Origin: Lewinella sp. LCG006
GTDB taxonomy: Bacteria; Bacteroidota; Bacteroidia; Chitinophagales; Saprospiraceae
NCBI RefSeq assembly: GCF_040784935.1
Contig: NZ_CP160680.1
Span: 1,293,501 to 1,357,500 of the forward strand
DNA length: 64,000 bases
Direction: 5' to 3'
A program made the position numbers and the translations under genes. The notes beneath the pieces are model-generated. The model searched no databases. It saw only the letters and a list, made by a program, of their open reading frames with translations, and was not told the origin of the DNA. Shown here piece by piece: positions 35,264-46,800 of the stretch (the first letter of the stretch is position 1; every line of letters begins with the position of its first letter).

Positions 35264-38200
35264 ATGAAAAAATTTTCCTCGTACTATCGGAGTATTTGTT
35301 TCGCGATAGTCTGCCTATTATTCATGAGTGCTATTGGTGCCCAATCCAATTCACTTATTGGGAAAAAACTCAACGCCAAACACCCTGCCCTCAACGAAAG
35401 CTTCGCTGAATACGAAGTGTTTGAACTCGACATTACCAAGCTACAAGCCCTCACCCGCAGCGGAAATGCGTTTGAGTTCTCCTTACAACTCGACCAGCAA
35501 ATATGGGAGGTCTACTTAGAGCACAATGACCTGCGTGGCCCGAACTACCGGGAAGTAGCGATTACCGACCGCGGCCACGAGGTTCTTCCTCCCCGCCCCA
35601 ACATCACCTTCAAGGGACGTACAGGAACCGACGATACTCGCTTCACGATCACTGAGGACTACCTGATTACCCGCTTGGTAAGCGGAGACAATATTTATTA
35701 CCTCGAACCATTAAGCCGATTAATTGATGGATTGCCTAAAAACCAGTACGTTTTTTACGAAGTAAACGACATCTTGACAGACCCTGAGGTGGAGTGTGTT
35801 CACAATGCTGGTAAGCGTTACGCAATACCTCATCCTGACGACCCGAAAGGAACTACCGACCCGCTGAAAATGATGGAATGCCTGGAAGTGGAGATGGCGA
35901 CGGCTGGAGACTTTACGATGTTTACCAGATATGGTTCGGTAATGGCCGTCAACGATTTCATCCTCAACGTCACCAACCTGATGGAACCGTTGTATGACGA
36001 TTTTAGCCTGAGCTTTGTGATTATCGATCAATTCGTAGCAACAACACTGGCATCCGATCCTTTCGATGCGGCAGGTACCGAAGCGTTCAATATCCTGGAT
36101 GCTTTCCGGCCGTGGGCGGGAGTGAACTTTGCCAGCCATGATCTTGGTCAACTTTGGACAGCCAAGGACATCCGAGGCTGTAATGAAGATGACGACGACG
36201 ACATCTCTACTAACTTCGGGTTAATCGGTTGTGCTGATGCAATCGGGGATGTGTGCGGCAGCAACCGTTACAACGTATGTGAAGACTTTTCAAACTCTTC
36301 CAACTGTCTTCGGGCTTTGAGTGCCCATGAGATTGGTCACGTTTTCGATGGTGTTCACAGCGAAGCAAACAACACCACCATCATGTGGCCAAACATCGTT
36401 TGTGGTGCTACCACCTGGACGGCGAATAACATTACCCGCATTCAGAACCATATTGATTCACGCGACTGTCTTGGTGCTTGTGGAGACTGTACCATCGATC
36501 TCATTGCCATCGTTTTTGACGAATCCTGCCCTGGCGAAAATGATGGTAATATTTTCGGTATTCCATCCAATAACGCCGGCCTCGTCACTTTCGTCCTGAG
36601 CGGCCCCGTAAACGACAGCAACACCACAGGTGACTTTGGCCCATTGCCTCCTGGCAACTATACCCTGCGCGCCGAGGACGACGGTGGCGGTTTAAACTGC
36701 TTTGACGAAATCAACATCACAGTTAACCCATCTCCTGACACTGCACCTCCCTCCAATAGCTGTGGTGCCTTCAGTCAAAATTTTGAGGCTTGTCCCAGGC
36801 TTATTGGCCCCAACATTCCTAACAATACTTGGTTTACCATTGGTCCCGACCTCAGCTTCGAAAGTGTAGCTGGTGGTATCTACGTTCAAACGGTTGATCT
36901 GGATGGCTGTGTAAGTGATACCTACACTGATCTGGCTGATATTGAAATCAGCCTCGTTGATTCCTACTCGGAAGGTATCTGCCCGAAAACCATTGTAAAT
37001 GAATATCTCATGCGCGATGAGTGTGGAAACGTATCCACAGATCTCATCGTGGTCCGTCATGTCTTTAGCGAAAGTATTGCTCCAGTCTGGGATCTGGGTT
37101 GCCAAATTGATGTCGTCTTTACCACAGAAGACGGTAATGTATGCCCTGCCGATGCCACCATCTCTCTTAGTGAAGGTGATGAAATCACGGTCAACGACGG
37201 TTGGTCCGTTGGCGGAATCCCTATCCTCCCGCTCAGTGGATGCGTAGAAGATGAGTGTACAATCGATAACAATCTGATCATCAGGGTAGACGATATCACC
37301 ATTGTCGACGATGGCACTTGCAGTCGAACGATTACCGTGACCTTTCTCGCTATTGATGAGTGTGGCAATACGTCATTACCCTTTGTATGTAACTACACCT
37401 TCATCGACAATACCGCCCCCCTAGTGAGCTTCAACGGAATTCCCGACGGAGGTACCTATGTGATCGAATGTGATCTCCCTTCTACCACCTGGGATCCGCT
37501 CACCGATATTGGTGAACTAACCATTTCTGACAACTGCTCCGCCATCGATTTTGCCGGCATTACCGAAGTGTTGACGCAGTTGTACGACGGCCCTTGTGTG
37601 GGCAATGTACTTACGCGCTGGCAGCAGGTGTTTACCGTGCAGGATGTCTGTGGCAATACGACCGTCTATACCTTGTTTACTGAAATTATTGACACTACGC
37701 CGCCGGTGTTTAGCTCCTCACCCACCGATGTGACCATCGAGTGTGATGAGACCGCTCCGCTACCGGACATGGAAGCATTCGACTCCTGCTCCGAGGTCGT
37801 TTACGGATTCACGGAAGTACGTACCGACGGCAGTTGCCCCCACAACTATACCCTCACCCGTACCTGGACCGCTACCGACGGCTGTGGCAATAGCAGCAGC
37901 GAAGTACAAGTAGTAACCGTGGAAGACACCACCCCACCGGTCATCGTATTCACCGATGAATATGTTGATCAGTACGAACCTGGCCAGGATGTTTTTGTGG
38001 AATGTTCCGAATACGGCAACATCTCCCAGATCATCGCCAACAGTGCGAAGGCGACCGACAATTGCTCTGGAAATACCCCGGTGACTTACATCCTGGAAGA
38101 CATGGGTAACTTCGACTGCCAGGAATACGGCTACTCTGGCCACTTCGTCAGCACCTGGACCAGCACGGACGAATGTGGCAATACCGCCACCGCCACCATC

Positions 38201-40309
38201 AACTGGTTCCTCGTGGACGAAACCGCACCTGTATTCCAGGGACTACCCGAAGATGCCTGCGCCAGCCTGGATAACCTGCCTCCGGTAGCGGATGTGCAAG
38301 CCGTAGACGACTGTGAATTGGCGGTGCTGACCTTCAGCCAGTCGGACCCGATTGACTGTGACGGCGGCCAATACATCGAGCGTACCTGGACAGCAGAAGA
38401 TGCCTGTGGCAACAGTGCCTCTTACACCCAGCGCATCAGCCTCAACGGCACCAGTGGCCCCACCATCACCATCGACTACCCAGAAATTGGGGACGTGATG
38501 GACGGTGATTTGATCCAACTGCCCGTGGATTGTGATCAGGACATTGCCTTCTCCGTAGCAGATCTGGAAGCCGCCATCAGCGTAGGTGCAGGCTGCGGCA
38601 GCGGCTCCTCCAGCATCGAACTCAGCCTCATGGACGAGGGCGACTGTCAGGAAAATGGCTACTTCGCTCGCTACCGCCTCAATGTGACGGCCACCGACGC
38701 TTGTGGCAATACTTCTAATTTGAGCATTACGATTGACTTCGTGGACATGACGCCCCCCGTAGTGAGCAGTGCCAACGAGCTGACGCTGAACTGTGGCGAC
38801 GAGATCCCCATGATCGAAGCAACGGACGCTTGCGGCGAAATTGCCAGCATGACCTTTGTGGACAGTGCGCCCATTGACACCAGCTGCCCGGATAACCCCG
38901 TGGCCTACGACCGCACCTGGACGGTGACGGACAATTGCGGCAACGCGACGACCTTTGTCCAGAGCATCATCGTGCTCGACAATGCAGGCCCCGTATTCAG
39001 CGGCGTACCCGCCGACATGTGTAACAATACCGGCATCGATGTAGTCGTAACCGCAGTAGACGGCTGTACCGGCCAGCAGGCCCAGGTCTTCTTTGAAGAA
39101 GTGATGAGCAGTGAAAGCGGTTGCGGCGAAGTACTGACCCGCACCTGGACAGCAACAGATGCCTGTGGCAACACTTCCGTAGCGACGCAGCAAGTCTTCT
39201 TTGATGACGACGTGGCGCCAGAAATTGAATTCACCAGTGACCTGGTCTTTGGTCTGGAAAGTGGTGACGAACTGTTCCTTACCGTAGGTGACGGACTTGG
39301 TGATCCTAACGATCCGCTGTTCCTGACTGCTGACGATGTGACCGTGACGGACAACTGTGCTTCCATTACCGCACAAGTAATTGTGGAAACGACCATTTCC
39401 GACGATTGTGCCGCTGATGGTTACCTGGCCCGCTACGACTACAAATTTATCGCGACTGATCCTTGTGGTAACACCAGCTCGGCTAAGCTGACCGTCTTCT
39501 ACGTGGACAACAATGCACCGGACTTCTTCAACGTACCGGATGATGTGGATGTATTCTGTACCGCGGTACCAGAAGTAGCTAACGTCATTGCCAGCGATGA
39601 TTACGACGAAGAAGTGGAAGTGATCTTCTCCGAAACTTCGACGACTACGCCGGAGGGACTTTTGATCACTCGCACCTGGAAAGCTTCCGATAGCTGTGGC
39701 AATACCAACTCGGTAAGCCAGAACATCCTGGTGCTGAACAACGACATCAACGCTACCTTCAGCTTCGGCGGCCCCGTCATTGAGTGTAACAGCGACAACA
39801 ACCGTCTGGGTGTGACCCCCACCGGTGGCACACCGCCCTACACCTACCAGTGGCAGCTGACCTTCCCGCTGGAAGACGGCTACATCACGACCGATCCTAC
39901 CCTTCCGGGGATCCTGTTCACGATGGGGTACATCACGCAGACCTTCAGTGTATTGATCACCGATGCCAACGGTTGTGAGTACCTCGCTTCAGTAACCGTA
40001 GTCTGTGACTTCTCTGACGACGAGGGAGACTTTACCGGAAACGGTAATGATGGCGCATTCAGCATGAATGTGTACCCGAATCCGGTGAGTGACCAGCTTA
40101 TGGTGAAAGCCAAGGTGCAGGAAGACAGGCCGGTGACGGTGGCCATGTACAACCTCTTCGGTCAGGAACTCTTCCGCCAGGAAATGGATACCTGGACGCA
40201 AGAAGGACTGAGCATTGACACCCGCCGTTTCCCTAACGGGACTTACCTGCTGCGCCTAACGGCTGGTGAGCAGGAAGTGCAGACGAGAGAAGTGGTGATT
40301 TTGCATTAA
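35264..40309 (+). CDS. Giant secreted metzincin metalloprotease with repeat stalk and T9SS anchor
   Basis: 1681 residues. A signal peptide (1-25, ending AIGAQS), then a propeptide-like region (about 30-190) and a reprolysin-like zinc protease. Its zinc motif is H355-E-I-G-H359-x5-H365 and a Met-turn candidate is M374 (NTTIMWPN). After residue about 400 come some ten Cys-rich HYR/Ig-like repeats, each with a D-x-x-x-P-x-V/F start and a D-x-CGN signature, then a PKD/SprB-like module (ECNSDNNRLGVTPTGGTPPYTYQW). A T9SS type A sorting domain (MNVYPNPVSDQLMVKA...) ends the protein. It is presumably exported by T9SS and surface-attached. The last roughly 1080 residues are shared, partly at near identity, with the next gene. 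Confidence 0.88.
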   Translation: MKKFSSYYRSICFAIVCLLFMSAIGAQSNSLIGKKLNAKHPALNESFAEYEVFELDITKLQALTRSGNAFEFSLQLDQQIWEVYLEHNDLRGPNYREVAITDRGHEVLPPRPNITFKGRTGTDDTRFTITEDYLITRLVSGDNIYYLEPLSRLIDGLPKNQYVFYEVNDILTDPEVECVHNAGKRYAIPHPDDPKGTTDPLKMMECLEVEMATAGDFTMFTRYGSVMAVNDFILNVTNLMEPLYDDFSLSFVIIDQFVATTLASDPFDAAGTEAFNILDAFRPWAGVNFASHDLGQLWTAKDIRGCNEDDDDDISTNFGLIGCADAIGDVCGSNRYNVCEDFSNSSNCLRALSAHEIGHVFDGVHSEANNTTIMWPNIVCGATTWTANNITRIQNHIDSRDCLGACGDCTIDLIAIVFDESCPGENDGNIFGIPSNNAGLVTFVLSGPVNDSNTTGDFGPLPPGNYTLRAEDDGGGLNCFDEINITVNPSPDTAPPSNSCGAFSQNFEACPRLIGPNIPNNTWFTIGPDLSFESVAGGIYVQTVDLDGCVSDTYTDLADIEISLVDSYSEGICPKTIVNEYLMRDECGNVSTDLIVVRHVFSESIAPVWDLGCQIDVVFTTEDGNVCPADATISLSEGDEITVNDGWSVGGIPILPLSGCVEDECTIDNNLIIRVDDITIVDDGTCSRTITVTFLAIDECGNTSLPFVCNYTFIDNTAPLVSFNGIPDGGTYVIECDLPSTTWDPLTDIGELTISDNCSAIDFAGITEVLTQLYDGPCVGNVLTRWQQVFTVQDVCGNTTVYTLFTEIIDTTPPVFSSSPTDVTIECDETAPLPDMEAFDSCSEVVYGFTEVRTDGSCPHNYTLTRTWTATDGCGNSSSEVQVVTVEDTTPPVIVFTDEYVDQYEPGQDVFVECSEYGNISQIIANSAKATDNCSGNTPVTYILEDMGNFDCQEYGYSGHFVSTWTSTDECGNTATATINWFLVDETAPVFQGLPEDACASLDNLPPVADVQAVDDCELAVLTFSQSDPIDCDGGQYIERTWTAEDACGNSASYTQRISLNGTSGPTITIDYPEIGDVMDGDLIQLPVDCDQDIAFSVADLEAAISVGAGCGSGSSSIELSLMDEGDCQENGYFARYRLNVTATDACGNTSNLSITIDFVDMTPPVVSSANELTLNCGDEIPMIEATDACGEIASMTFVDSAPIDTSCPDNPVAYDRTWTVTDNCGNATTFVQSIIVLDNAGPVFSGVPADMCNNTGIDVVVTAVDGCTGQQAQVFFEEVMSSESGCGEVLTRTWTATDACGNTSVATQQVFFDDDVAPEIEFTSDLVFGLESGDELFLTVGDGLGDPNDPLFLTADDVTVTDNCASITAQVIVETTISDDCAADGYLARYDYKFIATDPCGNTSSAKLTVFYVDNNAPDFFNVPDDVDVFCTAVPEVANVIASDDYDEEVEVIFSETSTTTPEGLLITRTWKASDSCGNTNSVSQNILVLNNDINATFSFGGPVIECNSDNNRLGVTPTGGTPPYTYQWQLTFPLEDGYITTDPTLPGILFTMGYITQTFSVLITDANGCEYLASVTVVCDFSDDEGDFTGNGNDGAFSMNVYPNPVSDQLMVKAKVQEDRPVTVAMYNLFGQELFRQEMDTWTQEGLSIDTRRFPNGTYLLRLTAGEQEVQTREVVILH

Positions 40310-40315
40310 AAGGAA

Positions 40316-40350
40316 GTACGGGGTATTTGGTACTCGGTACTTAGTATAGC
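40316..40350. repeat. Heptamer tandem repeat
   Basis: Five 7-bp units just past the stop codon: GTACGGG, GTATTTG, GTACTCG, GTACTTA, GTATAGC. Copied at 47222-47256 by the duplication. Confidence 0.65.
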
Positions 40351-40355
40351 TAAAA

Positions 40356-40390
40356 GGCGCCTCGGGACGGTTGTTCCGGGGCGTTTTTGT
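40356..40390 (+). terminator. Terminator of the metzincin gene
   Basis: CGCCTCGGGA (40358-40367) pairs with TTCCGGGGCG (40374-40383), with wobbles, around a 6-base loop and is followed by TTTTTG. An identical copy follows the second giant gene. Confidence 0.8.
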
Positions 40391-40458
40391 TTGTTTGGAA
40401 CCACATGAGGCACTGGAAGGCACATAAGTGTTTTTTTGAACCATACGAGGGATTATAA

Positions 40459-40620
40459 GGGCATTTAAGGAAGGGGATTACAGGGCAAATTCACGAATTT
40501 ACCTAACGCACGAATTTGCCAATGCAAAACGGAATTTTGCGTAAACACCGACGCAGGCGAAGCCAACGCCGAACAGGGGGCATTTAAGGAAGAGCAGTAA
40601 AGGGCAAATTCACGAATTTG
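40459..40620. repeat. Direct repeats in the spacer between the giant genes
   Basis: A block of about 43 bases starting GGGCATTTAAGGAAG and ending GGGCAAATTCACGAATTT occurs at 40459-40501 and, with small changes, at 40578-40620. A third copy lies at 47365-47407 as part of the duplication. Between the first two are further CACGAATTTGCC fragments. Together with 40620-40807, where I see only AT-rich sequence before the next start codon, this fills the roughly 500-bp spacer. Confidence 0.6.
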
Positions 40621-40807
40621 CCTGACGTTCAAATCCGGCTTTATTTATTTTTTCTTGCAACTAACAGAATTCATAGAGTAGCCAAATTTCAGAAAAGGGG
40701 TACATAGCGTTAACTTTCAAATAATACATTTGGGTCATATTTGCATACGAACCCAAAAGCAATATGGACACCAACTACATTTAATCATTTTTTTTAAACC
40801 CTATTTG

Positions 40808-43800
40808 ATGAAAACATGCAACACCAGCATTGGGCGCTATTGCTCCCTATCTAGTATTCTTTTTCCAAGATCATTTTTAATTCTCCTTTTATCAACGGTC
40901 AGTCTTGCCTTGAGTGCTCAGTTGGCCACTTGGGATTTTGAAGGGGAGGTAGCGGCAGCCACTACGGTAGCTCCTAACGTAACCGCTACAGCAGCCGTAT
41001 TTGGCCCAGGAGTTGGAAGCGTTTCTTTTCCGGCGGGAAATGGCAGCACCGACGCTTACTCCGGAAATGGCTGGCCCACGGGTGGTCTCGCAGCCGACCG
41101 GTATCTCCAAATTTCGGTGGAAACCACCGACCCTTGCTTCGAGCTCAACGTCACTGGCATCAGTTTTGATGAGCGGCGTTCGGGAACTGGGCCTGCTACC
41201 CTTGATGTCATTTGGTCGGCGGTAGACGCTTTTTCCCCTAACCAGTTGTATGGAGGCAGTATTGGCACGGCAATTCCTGACAATACGGATTGGCGTACGC
41301 AGACCTTTATGCAGACTTTGAACGAGTCGAAGGTGATCTTTAGAATTTACGGCTACAATGCAGAAGCCGGCACCGGTACCTGGCGTTTTGACAATATAGA
41401 AATTCAAGGCACGGTTACTGGGGACAATACGCCACCCAGCGTGACCTGTGCGACGTTCACTCCCAGCTTTGACTCCCGTTGTCCAGATGATGTGAGTGCC
41501 AACAACCCCAATGGTAACTTTGGTCCCATTCCCGCCAATGGTATTGTGTCTCTTGGCCTGGGCTTCCCGGGAACAGTATTCTATGATCTGGACCTTAGTG
41601 CCTGTGCAAGTGATGATGTCTCCGCACTGGGTGAATTAGGTATTCGCCTGCAAAGCTCTATCCTTGGCACCAGTGATGGTTGTAGCCAAACGCTGACGAA
41701 TACCTACGAGATCAAAGATGCTTGCGATAATATCTCTCCGGACCTGATAACCATCATAGCTACTTTTGAAGATAACGAAGGCCCGGAGATCACCTGTGCA
41801 GAATTTACAGCAACCTTTCAGGATTGCCCAGATGGCCTAGGCCCGAACAACCCTAGCGGTGATTGGATAGCTGTACCAGCCAATGGCATCTTCCAATCCA
41901 CCTCCGGTGGTAGTTATACGGTAGATGTCGACCTCAATAGCTGCGTAAGTGACAATTGTGGTGATTTCGAGGATTTTGAATACACTCTTGTTGATTCTTA
42001 CTTCGAGGATTTTGTAGCAGGCTGTGCGATCACTTTGGTCAATGAGATTGCCCTGCGCGATGGTTGCGGCAATGTATCCGACAATAACATTATCACCAAA
42101 ATTACGATTGATAACAGTGCGGCTGATACTCCTCCATTGATCACCTGTCCAGCCAATGCCATGGTAGCCTGTGGAATGCCTACTGACCCTGATGCTACCG
42201 GCATGGCAACAGCTACTACCGACTGTGGAACACCAACCGTTACTTTTAGCGACAGCTCGGCACCTGGCTGTGGGAATACCGAAACCATTAGCCGTACCTG
42301 GACCGCTACCAGTCCTTGTGGAATGACCAGTACTTGTGTACAAACCATCACCGTCGTAGATGATACCCCGCCGACGGTTAGCTGTGCTGATTTTACGACG
42401 ACTTTTAGCAATGGCTGCTCTGCTGACTTAGCTCCGAACGTCCCCAGTGGTAACTTTGGTGCTTTAGCAGCCAATGGTATGGTCAACATCGCTCTGGGAT
42501 TAACAGGCGGTAGCTTGGGTGGTCTTTATCAATTAGATTTAAGTGGCTGCGTAAGTGACAACTGCTCTACAGACTTTACCGGCTTTGGCATCAGACTGGT
42601 CAGTTCTGATGTCGTTGACAATCCCAATGGTTGTGGCCAAATACTTACCAATACCTACGACATCCGCGATGCTTGTGGTAACATCTCTACCGATTTAGTG
42701 ACCATTGTCGCTAACTTTGAAGACACCTCAGCACCAGTGGTTAATTGCGCCGAGTTTACAGCCACCTTTGAAGGCTGCCCCGGCCCCTTAGGCCCCAACA
42801 CCCCGACTGACGAGTGGTTTGCGATCGGTCCGGCTGGTGGATTTACTGCTGCTTCTGGTGGTGGTGGCCCGTACTCCCTCTTCCTGGACTTGAGTACCTG
42901 TGTCACCGATAACTGTTCAGACTTAGCCGATTTAGAATATACTTTATTCACTTCTTACGAAGAAAACACAACCGACTGCAGCACCACACTCGTCAACGAA
43001 TTTTCCATCCGAGACCAGTGTGGTAACATCGCGGAAGATCGTATCATCACTCGCTTTACAATTGAGAATACGTCGGATGCGATGATCACCTGCCCAGCGC
43101 AGGTGGATCTTACTTGCGGCGACTCAACCGATCCGGCCGATACCGGCATGGCAACAGCAACGGATGAATGTGGTAACGTGCCCGTAACTTACACTGATGA
43201 AATCACGATGCGCTGCAACAACGGTGCCTACGTGATTATCCGTACCTGGACCGCTGAGGGTTGTGGAGAGCCTGTCTCTTGTGAGCAGTTTATCATTATT
43301 AGAGACGAGGAAGCACCCGTCTTTAACGATGCTTGTCAGACGGACTTCTCCTTCAATACCGAGGGAGGTAGCGACTGCCCGGCCGATGCGACCATCTCCC
43401 TCAATGAAGGAGATGAGCTTACTTTAAGCGATACCTGGACCGTAGGAGGCAATACCGTTCCTTCCCTAGCTGGCTGCGTAAGTGACAACTGTGCCCTTGA
43501 CGAAGAAATCACCGTGACGGTGGAAGACATTACAATCACACACGCCAGTAGTTGCAGTCGCATCTTTAGCGTGACCTTTATCGCGGACGATGGCTGTGAC
43601 AACAACTCCGAGCCGTTTACATTCACTTATACCATCGAAGACAATACCATTCCGGTGTTCGATGCCGCTTGTCAAGTTGACCAGACCTATACCACGGAAA
43701 CGGGTGGAGTCTGCCCAGCGGATGCTACCTTCTCCTTCAACGAAGGCGATGAATTTGGGGTGAACGATGTGTTCTCTGTGGGAGGTAATGCACAGCCTAC

Positions 43801-46800
43801 TTTGGCCGGTTGTATCTCCGACAATTGTGGAACAGAAGACGACTTCATTGTCATCGTCGACGATATCACCGTAACGGACAATGGCACTTGTAGTCGTAAT
43901 ATTGCTGTAACCTTCATCGCCGACGATGGCTGTGGTAACCTCTCCGAGTCCTTTACCTTTAACTACCTCTTCATTGATGATACCGCCCCAGTCTTCGACC
44001 TGGCTTGCCAGATTGATGCGGTATTTACCACCGAAGATGGCAACGTCTGCCCCGCCGATGCCACCATCTCCCTCAACGAAGGCGATGAGATCGACGTGTT
44101 TACCGGCTGGACGGTAGGTGGCGTTGATATTCTCCCACTCCAAGGTTGTGTAGGTGACAACTGCACCGCCGAAGGCGATTTGACCATCACCGTCGATGAT
44201 ATTACCGTGGTGGACGATGGCACCTGTAGCCGCGTTATCACCATTACCTTCATTGCGGACGATGGTTGTGGTAACTTCTCCGAGCCTTTCGTGTGCAACT
44301 ACACCTTCATCGACAATACTGGCCCCGAGGTGAGCTTCAACGGTATTCTTGACGGAGGTACTTATGTCGTAGAGTGCGACCTACCTTCGACGACTTGGGA
44401 TCCCTTGATCGATATTGGCGAACTGACGATTTCTGACAACTGCTCCGCTATCGATTTTGCTGGAATTACGGAGGTCTTGACACAACTGTACGATGGCCCC
44501 TGTGTGGGCAATGTACTTACGCGTTGGCAGCAGGTGTTTACCGTGCAGGATATTTGTGGCAACACGACCGTCTACACCCTCTTCACCGAGATCATCGACA
44601 CCACTCCGCCCGCCTTTACCTCTTCGCCTGCTGATGTGACCATCGAGTGCGATGAGACCGCTCCCGTACCTCAGCTGGAAGCGTTTGACTCCTGTTCGGA
44701 AGTGATCTACAATTTCAACGAAGTACGTACCGATGGCGACTGCCCCAACAACTACACCCTCACCCGCACCTGGCTGGCTTCTGATGGTTGTGGCAACACC
44801 AGCGTAGAAACGCAGGTCGTGACCGTAGAGGACACCACCCCACCCGTCATCGAGTTTACCGACGAATATATTGATCAGTACCAACCTGGCCAGGATGTGT
44901 ACATCGAATGTTCCGAATACGGCAACATCTCCCAGATCATTGCCAACAGCGCCCTTGCTTTTGACAATTGCAGCGGCCAGACGGAAGTGAGTTATTCCCT
45001 GGAAGACATGGGTAATTTCGATTGTCAGGAGTACGGTTACTCTGGTCATTTCGTAAGTACCTGGAAAACCAAAGACGAATGTGGCAACGAAAGCATAGCC
45101 ACCATCAATTGGTTCCTCGTGGATGAAACAGCACCGGTATTCCAAGGACTACCCGAAGATGCCTGCGCCAGTCTGGACAACCTGCCTCCGGTAGCGGATG
45201 TGCAAGCCGTTGACGACTGCGAATTGGCGGTGCTGACCTTCAGCCAGTCGGATCCGATTGACTGTGACGGCGGCCAATACATCGAGCGTACCTGGACAGC
45301 AGAAGATGCCTGTGGCAACAGTGCTTCTTACACCCAGCGCATCAGCCTCAACGGCACCAGTGGACCCACCATCACCATCGACTACCCAGAAATTGGGGAC
45401 GTGATGGACGGTGATTTGATCCAACTGCCCGTGGATTGTGATCAGGATATTGCCTTCTCTGTAGCAGATCTGGAAGCCGCCATCAGCGTAGGTGCAGGTT
45501 GTGGCAGCGGCTCCTCCAGCATCGAACTCAGCCTCATGGATGAGGGCGACTGTCAGGAAAACGGCTACTTCGCTCGCTACCGCCTCAACGTGACGGCCAC
45601 CGACGCTTGTGGCAATACTTCTAATTTGAGCATTACAATTGACTTTGTGGACATGACGCCACCCGTGGTGAGCAGCCCCAACGAACTGACGCTGGACTGT
45701 GGCGATGAGATCCCCATGATCGAAGCGACGGACGCTTGCGGCGAAATTGCCAGCATGACCTTTGTGGACAGTGCGCCCATCGAAGTGAGCTGCGCGGCCA
45801 ACCCGGTAGCTTATGATCGCACCTGGACGGTGACCGATGCTTGCGGCAACGCAACGACCTTTGTCCAGAGCATCATCGTGCTCGACAATGCAGGCCCCGT
45901 ATTCAGCGGCGTACCCGCCGATATGTGTAACAATACCGGCATCGACGTAGTCGTAACTGCCGTAGACGGCTGTACCGGCCAGCAGGCCCAGGTCTTCTTT
46001 GAAGAAGTGATGAGCAGTGAAAGCGGCTGCGGCGAAGTACTGACCCGCACCTGGACAGCAACCGACGCTTGTGGCAACACTTCCGTAGCGACACAGCAAG
46101 TCTTCTTTGATGACGACGTGGCGCCGGAAATCGCCTTCACCAGCGACCTGGTCTTTGGTCTGGAAAGTGGTGACGAACTGTTCCTTACCGTAGGTGACGG
46201 ACTTGGTGATCCTAACGATCCGCTGTTCCTGACTGCTGACGATGTGACCGTGACGGACAACTGTGCCACCATTACTGCACAAGTAGTTGTGGAAACGACC
46301 ATTTCCGACGATTGTGCCGCTGATGGTTACCTGGCCCGCTACGACTACAAATTTATCGCGACTGATCCTTGTGGTAACACCAGCTCGGCTAAGCTGACCG
46401 TCTTCTACGTGGACAACAATGCACCGGACTTCTTCAACGTACCGGATGATGTGGATGTATTCTGTACCGCGGTACCAGAAGTGGCTAACGTCATCGCCAG
46501 CGATGATTACGACGAAGAAGTCGAAGTATTCTTCTCCGAAACTTCGACGACTACGCCGGAGGGACTTTTGATCACTCGCACCTGGAAAGCTTCCGATAGC
46601 TGTGGCAATACCAACTCGGTAAGCCAGAACATCCTGGTGGTGAACAACGACATCAACGCTACCTTCAGCTTCGGCGGCCCCGTCATTGAGTGTAACAGCG
46701 ACAACAACCGTCTGGGTGTGACCCCCACCGGTGGCACACCGCCCTACACCTACCAGTGGCAGCTGACCTTCCCGCTGGAAGACGGCTACATCACGACCGA

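Larger units (their letters stand above)
37075..40500 (+). repeat. Segmental duplication, copy 1
   Basis: This segment matches 43981-47406 at a constant offset of 6906 bases from about 38225 onward. In 37075-38225 the two copies differ at many synonymous positions. From 38225 to the end they are almost identical, and the match runs through the stop codon, terminator and about 190 bases of 3' flank. The abrupt rise in identity indicates recent duplication or gene conversion. Confidence 0.9.

Noticed and set aside
38243-39376. 377-codon open frame antisense to the metzincin gene
   Set aside because: It exists as an equally long shadow at 45149-46282 in the duplicated copy, is entirely antisense to coding repeats, and its translation is biased (Val/Gly/His/Ala-rich) with no signal peptide or domain. 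It follows from the codon bias of the sense strand.
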